A stretch of 64,000 nucleotides of DNA from Homarus americanus (GCF_018991925.1 NW_024748870.1:5992193-6056192), one strand, 5' to 3'. Positions 10,978 through 21,269 are shown, counted from the first letter of the stretch. The notes: generated from the sequence alone by a model not told the origin. Made by a program: numbers and translations.

Positions 10978-11271
10978 CAGAACGTTGATCAAGGCAGCTT
11001 CACTCTTCTAGTGTTCAAAACCTCTTAGGGGATGGGTCCAAGTACAAGATGTTTCTACGCCAGACTCGCAGAGGTGATCTCCGAACAGAAGCAGCAGCCC
11101 AGAAGTTATGTTACAGCCTGGATGAGATGTCGACTGTCCTTCTCTCTCCTTCGGTCGGCTTTGCTCTGCCTCAGGGGAACGAGAGCTTCTGCCCCAATGC
11201 CGACAGCTGCTGCAGATATTGACTATGAGGCTACAGTCACTGAATGCCTCATAGATCTGCGGCTCAACTAA
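10978..11271 (+). pseudogene. Retroelement-derived protein, C-terminal fragment
   Basis: The plus frame reads VDQGSFTLLVFKTS, an in-frame TAG at about 11026-11028, then GMGPSTRCFYARLAEVIS, a spacer, and YVTAWMRCRLSFSLLRSALL followed by CLRGTRAS, with a natural stop at 11271. The pattern FTxLVF..GGMG..F..RLA...W.R..LSF.LLRSA..C.RG.R is one I know as the tail of mobile-element polyproteins spread through invertebrate and fish genomes; I cannot name the clade with certainty. The internal stop and lack of upstream domains make this a relic. About 98 codons are preserved. Confidence 0.55.
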
Positions 11272-11371
11272 TTCAACACAGATAGGATAGCTACTTATGT
11301 ATTAGGATATTTAATACTAAGGTAATAAAATGGCGGCAAAGGTGTGGATATTGGGGGAGGCTGGAGGCCAC

Positions 11372-11460
11372 GTAAAAAAAAACAGTAGTAGTAACAGTGG
11401 TGGTGGTAGTAGTAGTAGTACCAGTGGTGGTAGTTGTGGTCGTTGTGCTGGTGATGGTAG
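11372..11460. repeat. AGT/GGT trinucleotide array
   Basis: Short degenerate AGT/GGT repeat like that at 10775-10950. Confidence 0.75.
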
Positions 11461-11597
11461 TATCCTAATTATTTTCAAAGTGATTTTTTTTCCATCCGTC
11501 TCTCTTATCTACCCCTACCACACATACACACACGCTCGGTGCTGTGGGAGGGAGGGAGGGTGGGTGACACGTAGCGAGGTCAACAGGATAGGAGGCT

Positions 11598-11976
11598 GGA
11601 GAGAGAGAGAGAGAGAGAGATTCGCAAGCGAGATGTCACGGGTTCGATTCCCGGGCCGGTGGAAGTTGTTTGGACATACTTTCTAGCCCCCATTAGTACC
11701 TGTTCACCTAGCAGTAAAGTAGGTACCTGGTGTAAATCGAAAGTTGCGAATTCGTAATCAGGGACAAGTTGTTGGAGCTTCCAATAACTTAATGACCTAA
11801 ACCATAGACTCTTCAGGCTTCTATGCCCTTGACTCTTCAGGCTTCTACGCCCTTAACTCATGAGACATAAAGGCAAGCATGAACTTAGCCTGCTTCCCTG
11901 TTGGGCACTGTAAACGCTTCTGCGCTTCACCTTACACAAGGATGTAGGGGAGCGCCCAATAAATAAATAAAAAAAA
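11598..11976 (+). mobile_element. tRNA-derived SINE, 5' end replaced by (GA)n
   Basis: The head carries an RNA polymerase III B box, GGTTCGATTCC, at 11641-11651 inside a tRNA-like arm (CGCAAGCGAG ... CCCGGGCCGG). The A box is missing; a GA dinucleotide run sits where it should be. Downstream comes ACCTAGCAGTAAAGTAGGTA, a central block I associate with decapod SINEs, a short CTCTTCAGGCTTCTA duplication, and a tail TGTAAACGCTTCTGCGCTT ... AAGGATGTAGGGG ... CAATAAATAAATAA. The tail resembles the 3' end of the LINE at 14425-15154, as expected if that LINE's machinery mobilised it. Confidence 0.75.
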
Positions 11977-12146
11977 GAGAGAGAGAGAGAGTGTTGATTA
12001 ATGAACAATAACAACACCTAAGTCATTTTCGGTTTAAGATTACCTATAAAGTCGTAATTGATGACAGTGAGTTATTGTTGTAGTGATCAATCATCTGGAA
12101 GCTAACCAGTGTCCTAATGCTACCTGGTGGGAGGGGGGGGGGGTTT

Positions 12147-12186
12147 AGGTTAGGTTAGGTTAGGTTAGGTTAGGTTAGGTTAGGTT
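12147..12186 (+). repeat. Interstitial (TTAGG)n
   Basis: Eight units of TTAGG in a row. TTAGG is the ancestral arthropod telomere repeat; here it is internal and short, next to a G run at 12132-12142. Confidence 0.93.
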
Positions 12187-12734
12187 CCTCTGTACCTGTA
12201 CCTCTTGTTATAACCACACCTGTACAATATATACCTTTCACCCTGAACATATCTTTATACGACTGTTTCTGAACACACACACACACACACACATACACAC
12301 ACCGTGCGTCTGTGATATATGACCCACCACCGCGTAATTCAACTCTCATTTCTAACTTTCCGAAAAAAGTAAATGACTGTATAATTACTACAGATTAAAA
12401 GCGACTTTCAATTTAGCAGAAAAATAGCGAGGTTAATATGTGGGTCTGTTGTTACGTAAACCAAAGCACCGCGGACGCTGTTGTTGGGAGGAGCCACCAT
12501 GGTAGTTAATGTGGGGGTCTGTAATGACTTTTAAGTGTAATTACCCCCTTTAGTGTCATAACTAACTGTGTCCAACTACTGTATCCTCGAGGGCTCATAT
12601 TTTTTTCCTCGTTTCTGGAGATATAAGAATATAGTGAATTGACTTTTGTTGAAACACAAACGCGCGGGTCACAGCTTCCTGAAGCCTGAGATGACACTTG
12701 TGTTTTCTGGTCAGAGACGCTGTTTACAATCTCC

Positions 12735-12772
<38 letters not shown>

Positions 12773-12812
12773 TTTGTTTTGTGAAAGAAACTGATTCCTA
12801 TTGATTCTGAAT
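12187..12812. other. Unique sequence with CA and TG runs
   Basis: CA run near 12268-12300 and TG run near 12740-12770. No supported gene. Confidence 0.5.
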
Positions 12813-12817
12813 GTGCA

Positions 12818-13172
12818 TGTGTGTGTGTGTGTGTTAATGCAGTTAGTTCTGTACATGGCCGCTGTCACCAAGAGGCGCCACGGGATCGTTCCACACCTCC
12901 GCCTTATCAACCAGTCTTCAGGTGAGTCTCGCCGTCATCACACAGCTGACACCTGTACCTCACCTGGCCACACTCACACCACCTGCAGGAGGAGGAGGAG
13001 GTCGTGCGTCTCAGGACGCGCCTCACTGCTCCTGGCTCAAAGACACTCAATCATCTTTGAGGGTGATCGTTCTTCATGTTGTCTCCCGGCGGTGAATGGC
13101 GGGTCAACAGGGAGACTTGTGTGTTCTAAGAGAGATTTTGTGACTACGATGAATGGATGAAGGGAGAGACTA
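12818..13172 (+). repeat. Large inverted repeat, left arm
   Basis: This arm is the reverse complement of 14019-14375. I count only two substitutions over about 330 aligned bases, both inside the exon-like segment 12843-12921; the remainder appears identical. A short ATATGTCATTCT block past each arm also matches after about 27 extra bases here. The roughly 850-base spacer holds a pyrimidine minisatellite. Confidence 0.92.
12843..12921 (+). CDS. Candidate internal exon in left arm (79 nt)
   Basis: The segment is bounded by an acceptor-like GTGTTAATGCAG and a consensus donor CAG|GTGAGT. It is open in the frame LVLYMAAVTKRRHGIVPHLR and ends LINQSS plus one base: a short hydrophobic stretch followed by a basic patch, as at the cytoplasmic edge of a membrane helix. 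I do not recognise the protein. The copy at 14271-14349 (minus) preserves the reading frame, with Ile to Val and CAG to CGG at the donor side. No neighbouring exon was found, so this could be an isolated exon of a large gene or a chance match. Confidence 0.3.
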
Positions 13173-13735
13173 TATGTATATACTTACATATACACTACAT
13201 ATGTCATTCTCAACGACGGAGCTGTCACCCGGATATTAACTTGGGAAAAGTGAATTATTCGTGGGTCAGTTCCTACCATAACACACCCTGACACATCCTT
13301 CCCTACCAACGGCTCCTACTCAACACACCCTGACACACCCTTCCCTACCAGCAGCTCCTCACAAACGCACTCTAGCACATCCTTTACTACCAGCGGCTCC
13401 CTCACCAATACTCTCCTTCACCATCACCCCATCTCTCTCTCTCTCTCTCTCTCTCTCCTGAACTGAACATTTAACCTACCAGAATTACCCAGGAGTTAAG
13501 GTCGAGGGGTTACCTGTCCTCACCTGCCCATCAACCAGGCTGACCCATAACTCAGCAACACCAGTTACTGACACCTGGTATACACAACAGCTGCCTCACC
13601 TGTGCTTTTTATTGACCTTTGTGGAGTAGTTTATTGACATGGTTAATTACAGGTAGGTAATAGTTACAGGTGTGTGGGTGTGGTGGCCGACTAGAGGCAG
13701 TCTCTCCCTAGCTGTACTCCCCAACTTTACTCCTC
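13173..13735. other. Inverted-repeat spacer, first part
   Basis: Loose repeats of ACACACCCTGACACA and CCTTCCCTACCA near 13270-13400, a short CT run at 13435-13457, then unique sequence. Confidence 0.5.
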
Positions 13736-14008
13736 AGCCTCTCCCTATCTTTTTTCTCCCCTGCTCTCCTCACAGTTTCCCCCAATTTTACTTCCCAGCC
13801 TCCCCCAACTTTACTACCCAGCCTCTCCCCAACTTTACTCCCCAGCCTCTCTCCTCAGCTTCTCCCCAATTTCACTCCCCAGTCTCTCTCCCCAACTTTA
13901 CTCCTCAGCATCTCTCCTCAGCCTCTCCTCAACTTTACTCCCCAGTCTCTCTCTCCTCAGCCTCTCCCTAACTTTACTCCTCAGTCTCTCCCCAACTTTA
14001 CTCCCCAG
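13736..14008. repeat. Pyrimidine minisatellite, about 23-24 bp
   Basis: Units built on AACTTTACTCCCCAGCCTCT with variable lengths (TCTCCCC, TCTCTCCTCAGC), filling the spacer next to the right arm. Confidence 0.8.
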
Positions 14009-14018
14009 AATGACATAT

Positions 14019-14375
14019 TTAGTCTCTCCCTTCATCCATTCATCGTAGTCACAAAATCTCTCTTAGAACACACAAGTCTCCCTGTTGACCCGCCATTCAC
14101 CGCCGGGAGACAACATGAAGAACGATCACCCTCAAAGATGATTGAGTGTCTTTGAGCCAGGAGCAGTGAGGCGCGTCCTGAGACGCACGACCTCCTCCTC
14201 CTCCTGCAGGTGGTGTGAGTGTGGCCAGGTGAGGTACAGGTGTCAGCTGTGTGATGACGGCGAGACTCACCCGAAGACTGGTTGATAAGGCGGAGGTGTG
14301 GAACGACCCCGTGGCGCCTCTTGGTGACAGCGGCCATGTACAGAACTAACTGCATTAACACACACACACACACGC
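14019..14375 (-). repeat. Large inverted repeat, right arm
   Basis: Reverse complement of 12818-13172. The exon-like segment lies at 14271-14349 on the minus strand with intact AG and GT borders. A CA run (the counterpart of the TG run in the left arm) ends the arm. Confidence 0.92.
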
Positions 14376-14424
14376 ACACACACACACATATTGCTCGCCA
14401 AACGCGCCTGTAACAAAGACACTG

Positions 14425-15154
14425 TTGATTAAAATCTGGGTCTGTCAAAAAGAACCCCTAAAACTGTAATTAGGAAAGAACTTATTAATGAATTTGACGC
14501 AATTAGACAAGTGCAAACAGGCACTAGTCGATCCATAGGTTACCATGATATGTATCAAGTGAAACATGTATATGGAGAAAGTAACAAGATCACTAGATTA
14601 CAAGATGTTGTAACCGCTAGACTATAGTTAGGATATAAGTACCTCTGTAAAATGTGTGGCCAGACATATGGCCACACACTTGAACACTACGTCCTCGACT
14701 GTGTGAAGATAGAACCTTTTAGGGACAGGTCCAAGCACACTGTGTGTGAAATGGCACAACACTTCATCTCTAATGGCAAGATAGCCGACATATTATGATT
14801 GTATCCACGTTTTTGCACTTAGTAACTATATCAGTTCTCATGTACAGAACCAAATACGCAATGTGCTTGAATACCTCTCACGTAAATGTGAATAACAAAG
14901 TGTGAGGCCCGATATACTGCCTCACACGCCTGTACTGACGCATTTGTGAATAAGTTACCCTTTATGTATAGAACTAAACAAAGAATTTATTTGAAATACT
15001 GTGTAACATTCAGTGCCATAATATCCTCACAACGGGGGTTAATTATTATGACCCTTTGTAAACTCTACTCTAATCCTTTTGCGCTACCGCTCACAGGATG
15101 AGTATGGGGTGCACAATAAACTAGGCGCTGTAAGTGACAAAAAAATAATAATAA
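14425..15154 (+). mobile_element. LINE 3' end with Cys/His knuckle protein tail
   Basis: A plus-strand frame, broken by one TAG near 14622-14624, reads SKRTPKTVIRKELINEFDAI, then YHDMYQVKHVYGES, LQDVVTARL(stop)LGYKYL, CKMCGQTYGHTLEHYVLDC and FRDRSK, ending with a stop near 14797. The C-x2-C ... H-x4-C type knuckle after an R-L-R-L-G-Y-like strand is typical of the C-termini of I- and Jockey-related non-LTR elements. About 340 bases of 3' UTR follow and end with TTTTGCGCTACC, CACAGGATGAGTATGGGG and CACAATAAAC, then an A/AAT tail. Truncated at the 5' side by the CA run of the inverted repeat. Confidence 0.7.
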
Positions 15155-15426
15155 TAGCACATAAACAAGGAAATCAAAAGCATATCTCTCAAACAACAAA
15201 CAACTTCATATAAGAGATTTAACCAGGAAATGATCCCCCTTGATCCTGTGTTTCATAGACGAACACCTGGTAGCTCCACCAATCACAGGCCTCAGTGGAA
15301 CATATGATCCACACACAGAACCCACTGATCAGGTTACGGCAGCACGGCGCGGGAGGGAGGGTTACCATCATGTAATAATTTCATTTTACATTCTGAACGA
15401 GAGAAAATTGTGGTGATTGTGTGAGT
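15155..15426. other. Unique sequence, nothing recognised
   Basis: No open frame, RNA gene or repeat that I can support. Confidence 0.4.
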
Positions 15427-15770
15427 GATAGATGGAGGGGTGTGTTGGTGAGGGTGTGTTGGTGTGTGTGTGTTGGTGAGGGTGTGTTGGTGAGGGTGTG
15501 TTGGTGAGGGTGTGTTGGTGAGGGTGTGTTGGTGAGGGTGTGTTGGTGTGTGTGTGTTGGTGAGTGAATGATGGATGGACGGCTGTGTAAGTGAGTGTGT
15601 TGGTGAGTGAATGATGGAGAAGAGTGTGTTAGAGTGTGAATATTGGAGGAAGAGTGTGTTTGAGTGTGTGAATATTGGAGGAAGAGTGTGTTAGAGTGTG
15701 TGAATATTGGAGGAAGAGTGTGTTAGAGTGTGTGAATATTGAAGTAAGAGTGTGTTAGTGTCATCCTCCC
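15427..15770. repeat. Two GT-rich minisatellites
   Basis: First, about 14-bp GTGTTGGTGAGGGT units (15440-15560); then about 31-32-bp units of the form GTGTGTTAGAGTGTGTGAAT + ATTGGAGGAAGA (15620-15755). Confidence 0.85.
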
Positions 15771-15849
15771 CTGAGACTTGGTAATGGCTGTTTACGTCTC
15801 AGTGACCGCCAGTGAATTGAGATATAAATTTATAAACAAGGTGATGACA

Positions 15850-16140
15850 GACAGATATAGATAGACAGAGGGATATAAATAGATAGACAGGGATAGAGAT
15901 AGACAGGGAGATAGATAGATAGACAGGGAGATAGATAGATAGGGATATAGATAGACAGGGATATAGATAGATAGACAGGGATATAGATAGATAGACAGGG
16001 CTATAGATAGATAGACAGGGATATAGATAGATAGACAGGGCTATAGATAGATAGACAGGGAGAGAGATAGGTTGGTAAGGAGATAGATAAATAGACAGGG
16101 AGATAGATAGATAGACAGGGCGATAGATAGATAGACAGAG

Positions 16141-16171
<31 letters not shown>

Positions 16172-16272
16172 CAGGAAGAAAGATAGATAGATAGACAGGG
16201 AAATAGATAGATAGACAGGGAGATAGATAGATAGACAGGGAAATAGATAGATAGACAGAAGGATATAAATAG
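15850..16272. repeat. GATA-based array with GACAGGG interruptions
   Basis: ATAGATAGATAGACAGGGA-type units of 16-24 bases with changing GATA copy number. Minus-strand open frames of Leu/Ser/Tyr are artefacts. Confidence 0.9.
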
Positions 16273-16294
16273 ACAGACATGGAAAGAAATTTAT

Positions 16295-16655
16295 AAATAG
16301 AAGACATAGACATTTAGACATAGGCAGACATAGACATTTAGACATAGACATCGACATAGACATTTAGACATAGGCAGACATAGACATTTAGACATAGACA
16401 TAGACATAGACATTTAGACATAGGCAGACATAGACATTTAGACATAGACATCGACATAGACATCGACATAGACATTTAGACATAGGCAGACATAGACATC
16501 GACATAGACATTTAGACATAGGCAGACATAGACATTTAGACATAGACATCGACATAGACATTTAGACATAGGCAGACATAGACATCGACATAGACATTTA
16601 GACATAGGCAGACATAGACATAGACATCGACATTTAGACATAGACGTCGACATGA
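16295..16655. repeat. GACATA hexamer array with higher order
   Basis: Hexamers GACATA, GACATT, TAGACA and GGCAGACATA alternate in regular blocks (GACATTTAGACATAGGCA recurs about eight times), giving a higher-order repeat of about 30-50 bases. Confidence 0.88.
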
Positions 16656-16674
16656 ATAAAGACACAATCATTAT

Positions 16675-16714
16675 CTGAATGTTGTCATATATATTTATTA
16701 AAGAGACGAAAGCT
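16675..16714 (+). ncRNA. Weak hammerhead-like motif
   Basis: CTGAATGTTGTC, an AT-rich spacer with ATATATATT, then GAGACGAAAGC. It resembles the two stronger motifs (3525 and 46777) in having CTGAA, a potential GTC/GAC stem and GAAAGC, but the CUGANGA core is not met. Kept only as a possible decayed relative. Confidence 0.12.
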
Positions 16715-16739
16715 TTTGAGGCATATTTTTCTTTGTATA

Positions 16740-17065
16740 TTTTTTTTTTTTGTATTGTTCTTATTTTTATTTTCTCTCTTGTTTCATCATTTTCGTTTGT
16801 TCGGTGTTTTTGTTGAGTTTCATTTCTGATTATTTTTTCATGTTCATTTTAGTTCGTTTTTTTTCTTTTATTTTTTTCTATTTAATTTTCCTTCTCTTCT
16901 TTTTTTCATCTTGCTCCTCTTTTTCCTCTTCTTCCTGGTCTTTCCTCTCCTCTTCATCATCTTCCACTTCCTCCAACTCCTGTGGTTTCTCCTCCTCCTC
17001 CTGTTCATCTTCCTCCTCTTCATCTTCCTCCTTCTCATCTTCCTCCTCCTCCTCCTCCTCCTCCA
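16740..17065. repeat. T-rich then TCC/TTC pyrimidine tract
   Basis: T runs and TTTTATTTT words grade into CTCCTCC and TCTTCCTCC triplets. Ser/Phe/Leu frames here are low-complexity artefacts. Confidence 0.85.
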
Positions 17066-17468
17066 TTGTGTTATTTACGTTATGTTTTTCCGTAATTACA
17101 AGACTCGAGGCAGGAGTTTACCTGGTTATTGAAAGTAATTACGTTAGTGATTACATTGATACTTTGGTATTTTGTTGGTACTTTGGTATTTAATGTTAAT
17201 TTGGCATGCCATTGGTAGTTTGGTATCACCTTGGTACTGTACACTGGTTACATTTGTCTTACCTTGGAGCATTTGGTATAATCTGGTACAACACTGATGT
17301 TACAAAGCTGCCATTACAACACTGTCATTGTCAACACTGCCACTCCAACACTGAGAGAACGTAATATTGATTGTTCACACTCCCCGTCTTCCCAGCGTGT
17401 TGAGACAAGTTTCGTCAGCTGACCGTATAAACAAAACGGACTTAACGTGCTTTTGCGTGGCGAGGCTC

Positions 17469-17470
<2 letters not shown>
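17066..17470. repeat. Degenerate TTGGTA-word region, then unique sequence
   Basis: From about 17155 to 17340 words such as TTTGGTATT and ACTTTGGTA, then AACACTG, recur irregularly. The rest to 17470 is unrecognised. Confidence 0.45.
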
Positions 17471-17474
<4 letters not shown>

Positions 17475-17511
<37 letters not shown>

Positions 17512-17512
17512 A
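17475..17512. repeat. (GT)n microsatellite
   Basis: About 38 bases of GT. A short CA run follows at 17618-17636. Confidence 0.95.
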
Positions 17513-17660
17513 CGCACGAGGCAACCTGTCAAGTGAGCTTAATTCCCGGTGAACTCTGGCGTGTTTACTTGAGAGAGAAGCCAGGTGAGACGGTCAGGTG
17601 AGTAGCCCAACCCCCAGCACACACACACACACACACTTAACTTGTATAAAACTGTTCTTG

Positions 17661-17803
17661 GATCACCTGAAGATTAGACACTTAAACTTATTGTACCTGA
17701 TGATTAAACACCTTAACTTAAAACTAACCTAGCCTCCCAATCTAGGGTTAGGAGTTTAATCAACAGGAGAAATAAGCTTAGGAGATTAATCTTCAAGTGA
17801 TCT
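17661..17803. mobile_element. TIR element family, copy A
   Basis: Begins GATCACCTGAAGATTAG and ends with the inverted form CTTCAAGTGATC. The inner arms also pair: ACCTGATGATTAAACACC on the left matches the inverse of GGAGTTTAATCAACAGGAG on the right. Total arm length is about 55 bases around a short core with CTAACC and GGTTAG. No coding capacity. Related copies: 18086-18268, 20207-20348, 33471-33684, 37260-37740. The structure is that of a MITE or foldback element; no transposase partner is visible and target duplications were not resolved. Confidence 0.65.
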
Positions 17804-18085
17804 CTTTTCTATCAGGTTCTTCAACTCATGGGTCCCGCTCATGTGCCACGTTTCCCCGGACATCACCTCCAACAGCAGACTTGGCAGAATGTTGACTTAT
17901 CTTCCAGCAATTGTCCCTGGAATTTAGCCTGGAAGAATGATTTACCACCTGGAAAAGTGAGCTGAGACGCTTCTTTGACCTACAACAACCATCTTGGAAT
18001 TTTCTCTGGAATGGTGTTTTTGGGTCTAGTGGGGGGAGTGACTCGACTGTCATCATCCTCTCACGCCTGTCGCTTAGGATGGTTG
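17804..18085. other. Unique sequence between TIR copies
   Basis: No supported gene. TGGAAT and CCTGGAA words recur, but without regular period. Confidence 0.4.
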
Positions 18086-18268
18086 GATCATATCAAGGTT
18101 AGACACCCCACTTTGTTTCACCTGCGGATTAAACACCCTAACTCCACCTGGGAGGTTAGGTTTGTTTATTTTATGCTGTGTTGTGTTATACTGTGCTGTG
18201 TTTTGCTGTGTTAAGTTAGGTTAGCGTTAGATAGTTTAATCGTTTAGTGTAAATATTTTCAGGTGATT
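18086..18268. mobile_element. TIR element family, copy C
   Basis: Left arm GGATCATATCAAGGTTAGAC then TTTCACCTGCGGATTAAACA; right end inverted as AATCACCTGAAAATATTTAC then CGATTAAACTATCTAACGC. Core contains GGGAGGTTAGG, TGTTGTG words and AGGTTAGCG. Diverged relative of copies A and B, about 280 bases from A. Confidence 0.5.
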
Positions 18269-18630
18269 CGAAACGTCTTCTACCGTCTAGTACTGATCAA
18301 GTTGTTCCTCGTCAACCAGTCGCCCTTCTTGACACTTTTTTTTAACAAGGACCAACTTGGTGATTCCTATAAGAGTGAAGTGCGACGCTCCTTTTTTTCT
18401 TGTCTGTGTCAAGTTACGGGGAAGAGACCAACTAACGACTGCTTTCTTTTATTTATGTCTTGAGTGTGTTGACGAACCTTGAGTGATTGTCTTACACTAA
18501 ATGAGACGGATTTGTTGTTTTTGGCTGGTGTTAGAGGGCCTCTTTTGTCTTGCCTGTTGTGGTTGGTAATGTTTGGCCCATAGACGTATATATAACACAC
18601 ATTTATATATAAAAGACATACGTATACACA
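18269..18630. other. Unique sequence, nothing recognised
   Basis: No supported gene or RNA. Confidence 0.4.
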
Positions 18631-18631
18631 A

Positions 18632-18654
18632 CACACACAGAACACACACACACA

Positions 18655-18722
<68 letters not shown>
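18632..18722. repeat. (CA)n microsatellite
   Basis: About 90 bases of CA with two TACA interruptions. Confidence 0.95.
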
Positions 18723-18725
<3 letters not shown>

Positions 18726-19465
18726 GGATATCGAAAAAGTGAAGTGAAAGATGTGGACAGATATATGGACGGATAAGTAGGCAGAATGAAGTGATTCAAG
18801 TGAGTGATAGACGCTGACTCAACCCAGCCACAGTAACACAGCAGGTGATATATCCCACAGGCCGCCTCCAGTGATCCCTGAGGCGTCCTAGCAACAGTTA
18901 TCTGCCCTTGTGACGTGTTTCAGGGATCATCGGGGCATTTCAAGGTGAGTATCCCTATCCTTGGGGGCGTCAGTCGCTAAGGGTGGAGCCGTCAGTGGGA
19001 GACAACACAACAGGTTCCCCGCTGAGCTCCCTGGCTGAGAGGACCTGAGTGTTACCCTAAAGTCCTCGTCTGGGGTAAATTAGATCACTTGTTTATCCTC
19101 AAGGCGAGAGAGATTTGCTTTATCTTGGATGGTCTTGGAGAATTTTACTTTCTCTCTCTCTCTCTCGCTTAGCTGGTCTTTATCAAATATTTCCCTATTT
19201 CTGTCATTAACGTGAGCTAGAAAGATAATTTAAACTGAAGTGACGAACAGCACAGTACTTGTATCTATATCCCGCATTGTTTAGTTGCTCTGTAGAGAAT
19301 TAGAAGTGGGCCTTGTATTTCAGTTCACACCACCGATCTACACTGACCGTCTGTAGCTCACCTGACTGTCGCTCTGTGTCTCTACTATGTCCAGGAATAA
19401 AGACGTAGATTGATTAGCTTAACTTTTTAAACACCACACTGCTCCCCATCCTCCAAAACGTACGC
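18723..19465. other. Unique sequence with a weak exon candidate
   Basis: A donor consensus TTCAAG|GTGAGT near 18942 lies downstream of acceptor-like CCCACAG (about 18860) and GTTTCAG (about 18922). The bounded segments are short, and the longer one has no open frame, so at most a non-coding exon. Otherwise nothing recognised. Confidence 0.2.
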
Positions 19466-19467
19466 CT

Positions 19468-19625
19468 GGTGGTGCTGGTGGTGGTGGTGATGCTGGTTGT
19501 GATGTGAATGTGGTGGTGCTGGTAGTTGTGCTGGTGATTGGTGGTGGTGGTGGTGATTGGTGGTAGTGGTGATGATGTTGTTGATGTTGGTGGTGGTAAT
19601 GGTGGTGATGGGGGATGAAAATGGT
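19468..19625. repeat. GGT/GAT trinucleotide array
   Basis: GGTGGTGGT, GCTGGTG and GATGTTG words, degenerate. Confidence 0.85.
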
Positions 19626-19857
19626 GGCGATGATGGGTTATGTAAAGCGACAGGGATAAACCAGATGAAAATTTGAGGTTGCGTTGTGCAGAGAGAACGC
19701 CACAGCAGACCACATCCTTTATAACAGAAACAGTGGCAGGCAACGAGTGAAGAGACAGTGTGTGTTTGTGTGTTTGGCCATAGTTCTCGCCAGCCTACAC
19801 CAGGAGACGACATTTGACAAGAAGAGTTAAAGAAGAACGAGGTTTTAGTATGAAGAT

Positions 19858-20222
19858 ATGACCAAAACAGACACACATCTACACTGAAACATGATAGAGA
19901 ACCTCAGCTAGTTCGTCCAGTTCACCAGGCAGAGAATAGTCTGATAAAGAAAGTTTCCATCCAAGAAAGTGATCGCAATAGAGAGGTGGTCTTAAATATC
20001 AGGATGGTTCTTTGCGAGGCCATAACTGACTGCATCTCTGATAACTGGGAGAAGTTTTCCTTAATATACGAGCAACAGAACAGTGACCCCGCGTTAAGGT
20101 TACTGGAGGTCACAGTTTTCCGCGAATGTATCAGAAAACGACCGATTCATCGACAAACTAACAACCTCTTATATATGTTTATATATGTTTTCTTATTTTT
20201 TGGGGGGTCACCTGAAGATTAG
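19858..20222 (+). CDS. Unidentified open frame, about 120 codons
   Basis: The plus frame is open from about 19858 without needing an ATG; the first ATG is within NIRMVLCEAITDCISDNWEK. The composition is balanced (QQNSDPALRLLEVTVFRECI), unlike the low-complexity frames that fill the window, which is why it is listed. No domain is recognised. The frame runs into TIR copy B at 20207, so its 3' end is not original. It may be an exon fragment or a repeat-derived relic. Confidence 0.2.
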
Positions 20223-20348
20223 CCCCCCTGTTTATTTCACCTTAAAGTTAACCAACCTAACCTAACCTAATTTAATCTAACTCCTCCATAAAGCGAAGGG
20301 TGTTTAATCATCAGGTGAAATAAACTGCAGGGGCTAATCTTCAGGTGT
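20207..20348. mobile_element. TIR element family, copy B (best preserved)
   Basis: Left arm TCACCTGAAGATTAGCCCCC then TGTTTATTTCACCTTAAAG; right arm inverted reads CACCTGAAGATTAGCCCCTG then AGTTTATTTCACCTGATGAT and TAAACACCC. The arms match for about 35-50 bases. The core is CTAACC repeats (reverse of TTAGG). It is 142 bases long and non-coding. Confidence 0.75.
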
Positions 20349-20935
20349 TTCTTTATCGTTATTTCCTGTTATCTTGTCGAGCTGAGTGAATAGAGAAGAC
20401 AGCGTGGACTTGTGTAGTTAACATTCTATTCTTCTTGTGGCAGTAAGACGTACAAGGTCACGTTAATCCCGCATTGTTTACCTTCGTGAATCAGTTAGAC
20501 GCGTGGGCTTGTGTAACATTATCTGACGTATATTTTTAACTTTTACTTCCTAACTTGGGGAATTATTAAGACATTGGAGCTCGTGAAACTTATCTTTAGC
20601 TGTTTGTGTCTAAGGGGAGGTGTGTGGGTCTGCTTCTTGACGCCTTGAAACTGTATCCCGACTGGCCAATTATCTTATCTCGGTCTGGTGGTGTTATTGG
20701 TAAACACTCTCGTCCACTTACCTGCGCCCACCTGTTGATGTCTCTCTCTCTCTCTCTCTCTGGAAAATGTAATCTACAGCCTTACCCTCTCCGTCGCTGA
20801 GACAATGATCATTATTTCTAGCTTCCCTGAGAACAGCTGAAACCAGACTCCTCTGATGAATCTTATAAAGGGTCGAGGAAGGTCAAAGTCGTATTGATCA
20901 CGTGACTGACCTTGACCTCTGCTGACTGAACCTCT
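20349..20935. other. Unique sequence, nothing recognised
   Basis: Short CT run at 20740-20762; no supported gene. Confidence 0.4.
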
Positions 20936-21070
20936 CCCCCACCCCTCCCGCCTCTCTCCCCGTCTCTCCTCTCGCTTCCCGTCTTCTCTCCCTTCCCGCC
21001 CTCCTTTCCCTCGCCTCCCGTCTCGCCTCGTCCCCTCTCTCCTCACACTTCCCGCCTTATCTCTCTTTCT
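20936..21070. repeat. Pyrimidine tract, CTCCC-based
   Basis: CTCTCCCC, CCTCGCCTCCCG and related words; purine-poor plus strand. Confidence 0.75.
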
Positions 21071-21217
21071 TCAATTAGAATATGACTCCAATGTATGTGA
21101 ACCACTGACCTATATATACTGCTAATGAATATGATGCATTTCTTTCTTTGTGTACGAACCTCTGTCCTGCATGGCAGTGAAGAGTGACACTACCCACATG
21201 AATCTGACACATATACA

Positions 21218-21268
<51 letters not shown>
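21218..21268. repeat. (TA)n microsatellite
   Basis: About 50 bases of TA. Confidence 0.95.

Positions 21269-21269
<1 letters not shown>

Noticed and set aside
11624..11660. True tRNA gene
   Set aside because: Only the B box half is present; the acceptor 5' strand, D arm and A box are missing, and a SINE body follows.
12147..12186. TTAGG run as a chromosome end
   Set aside because: Only 40 bases, flanked on both sides by ordinary sequence, and many similar short runs occur throughout the window.
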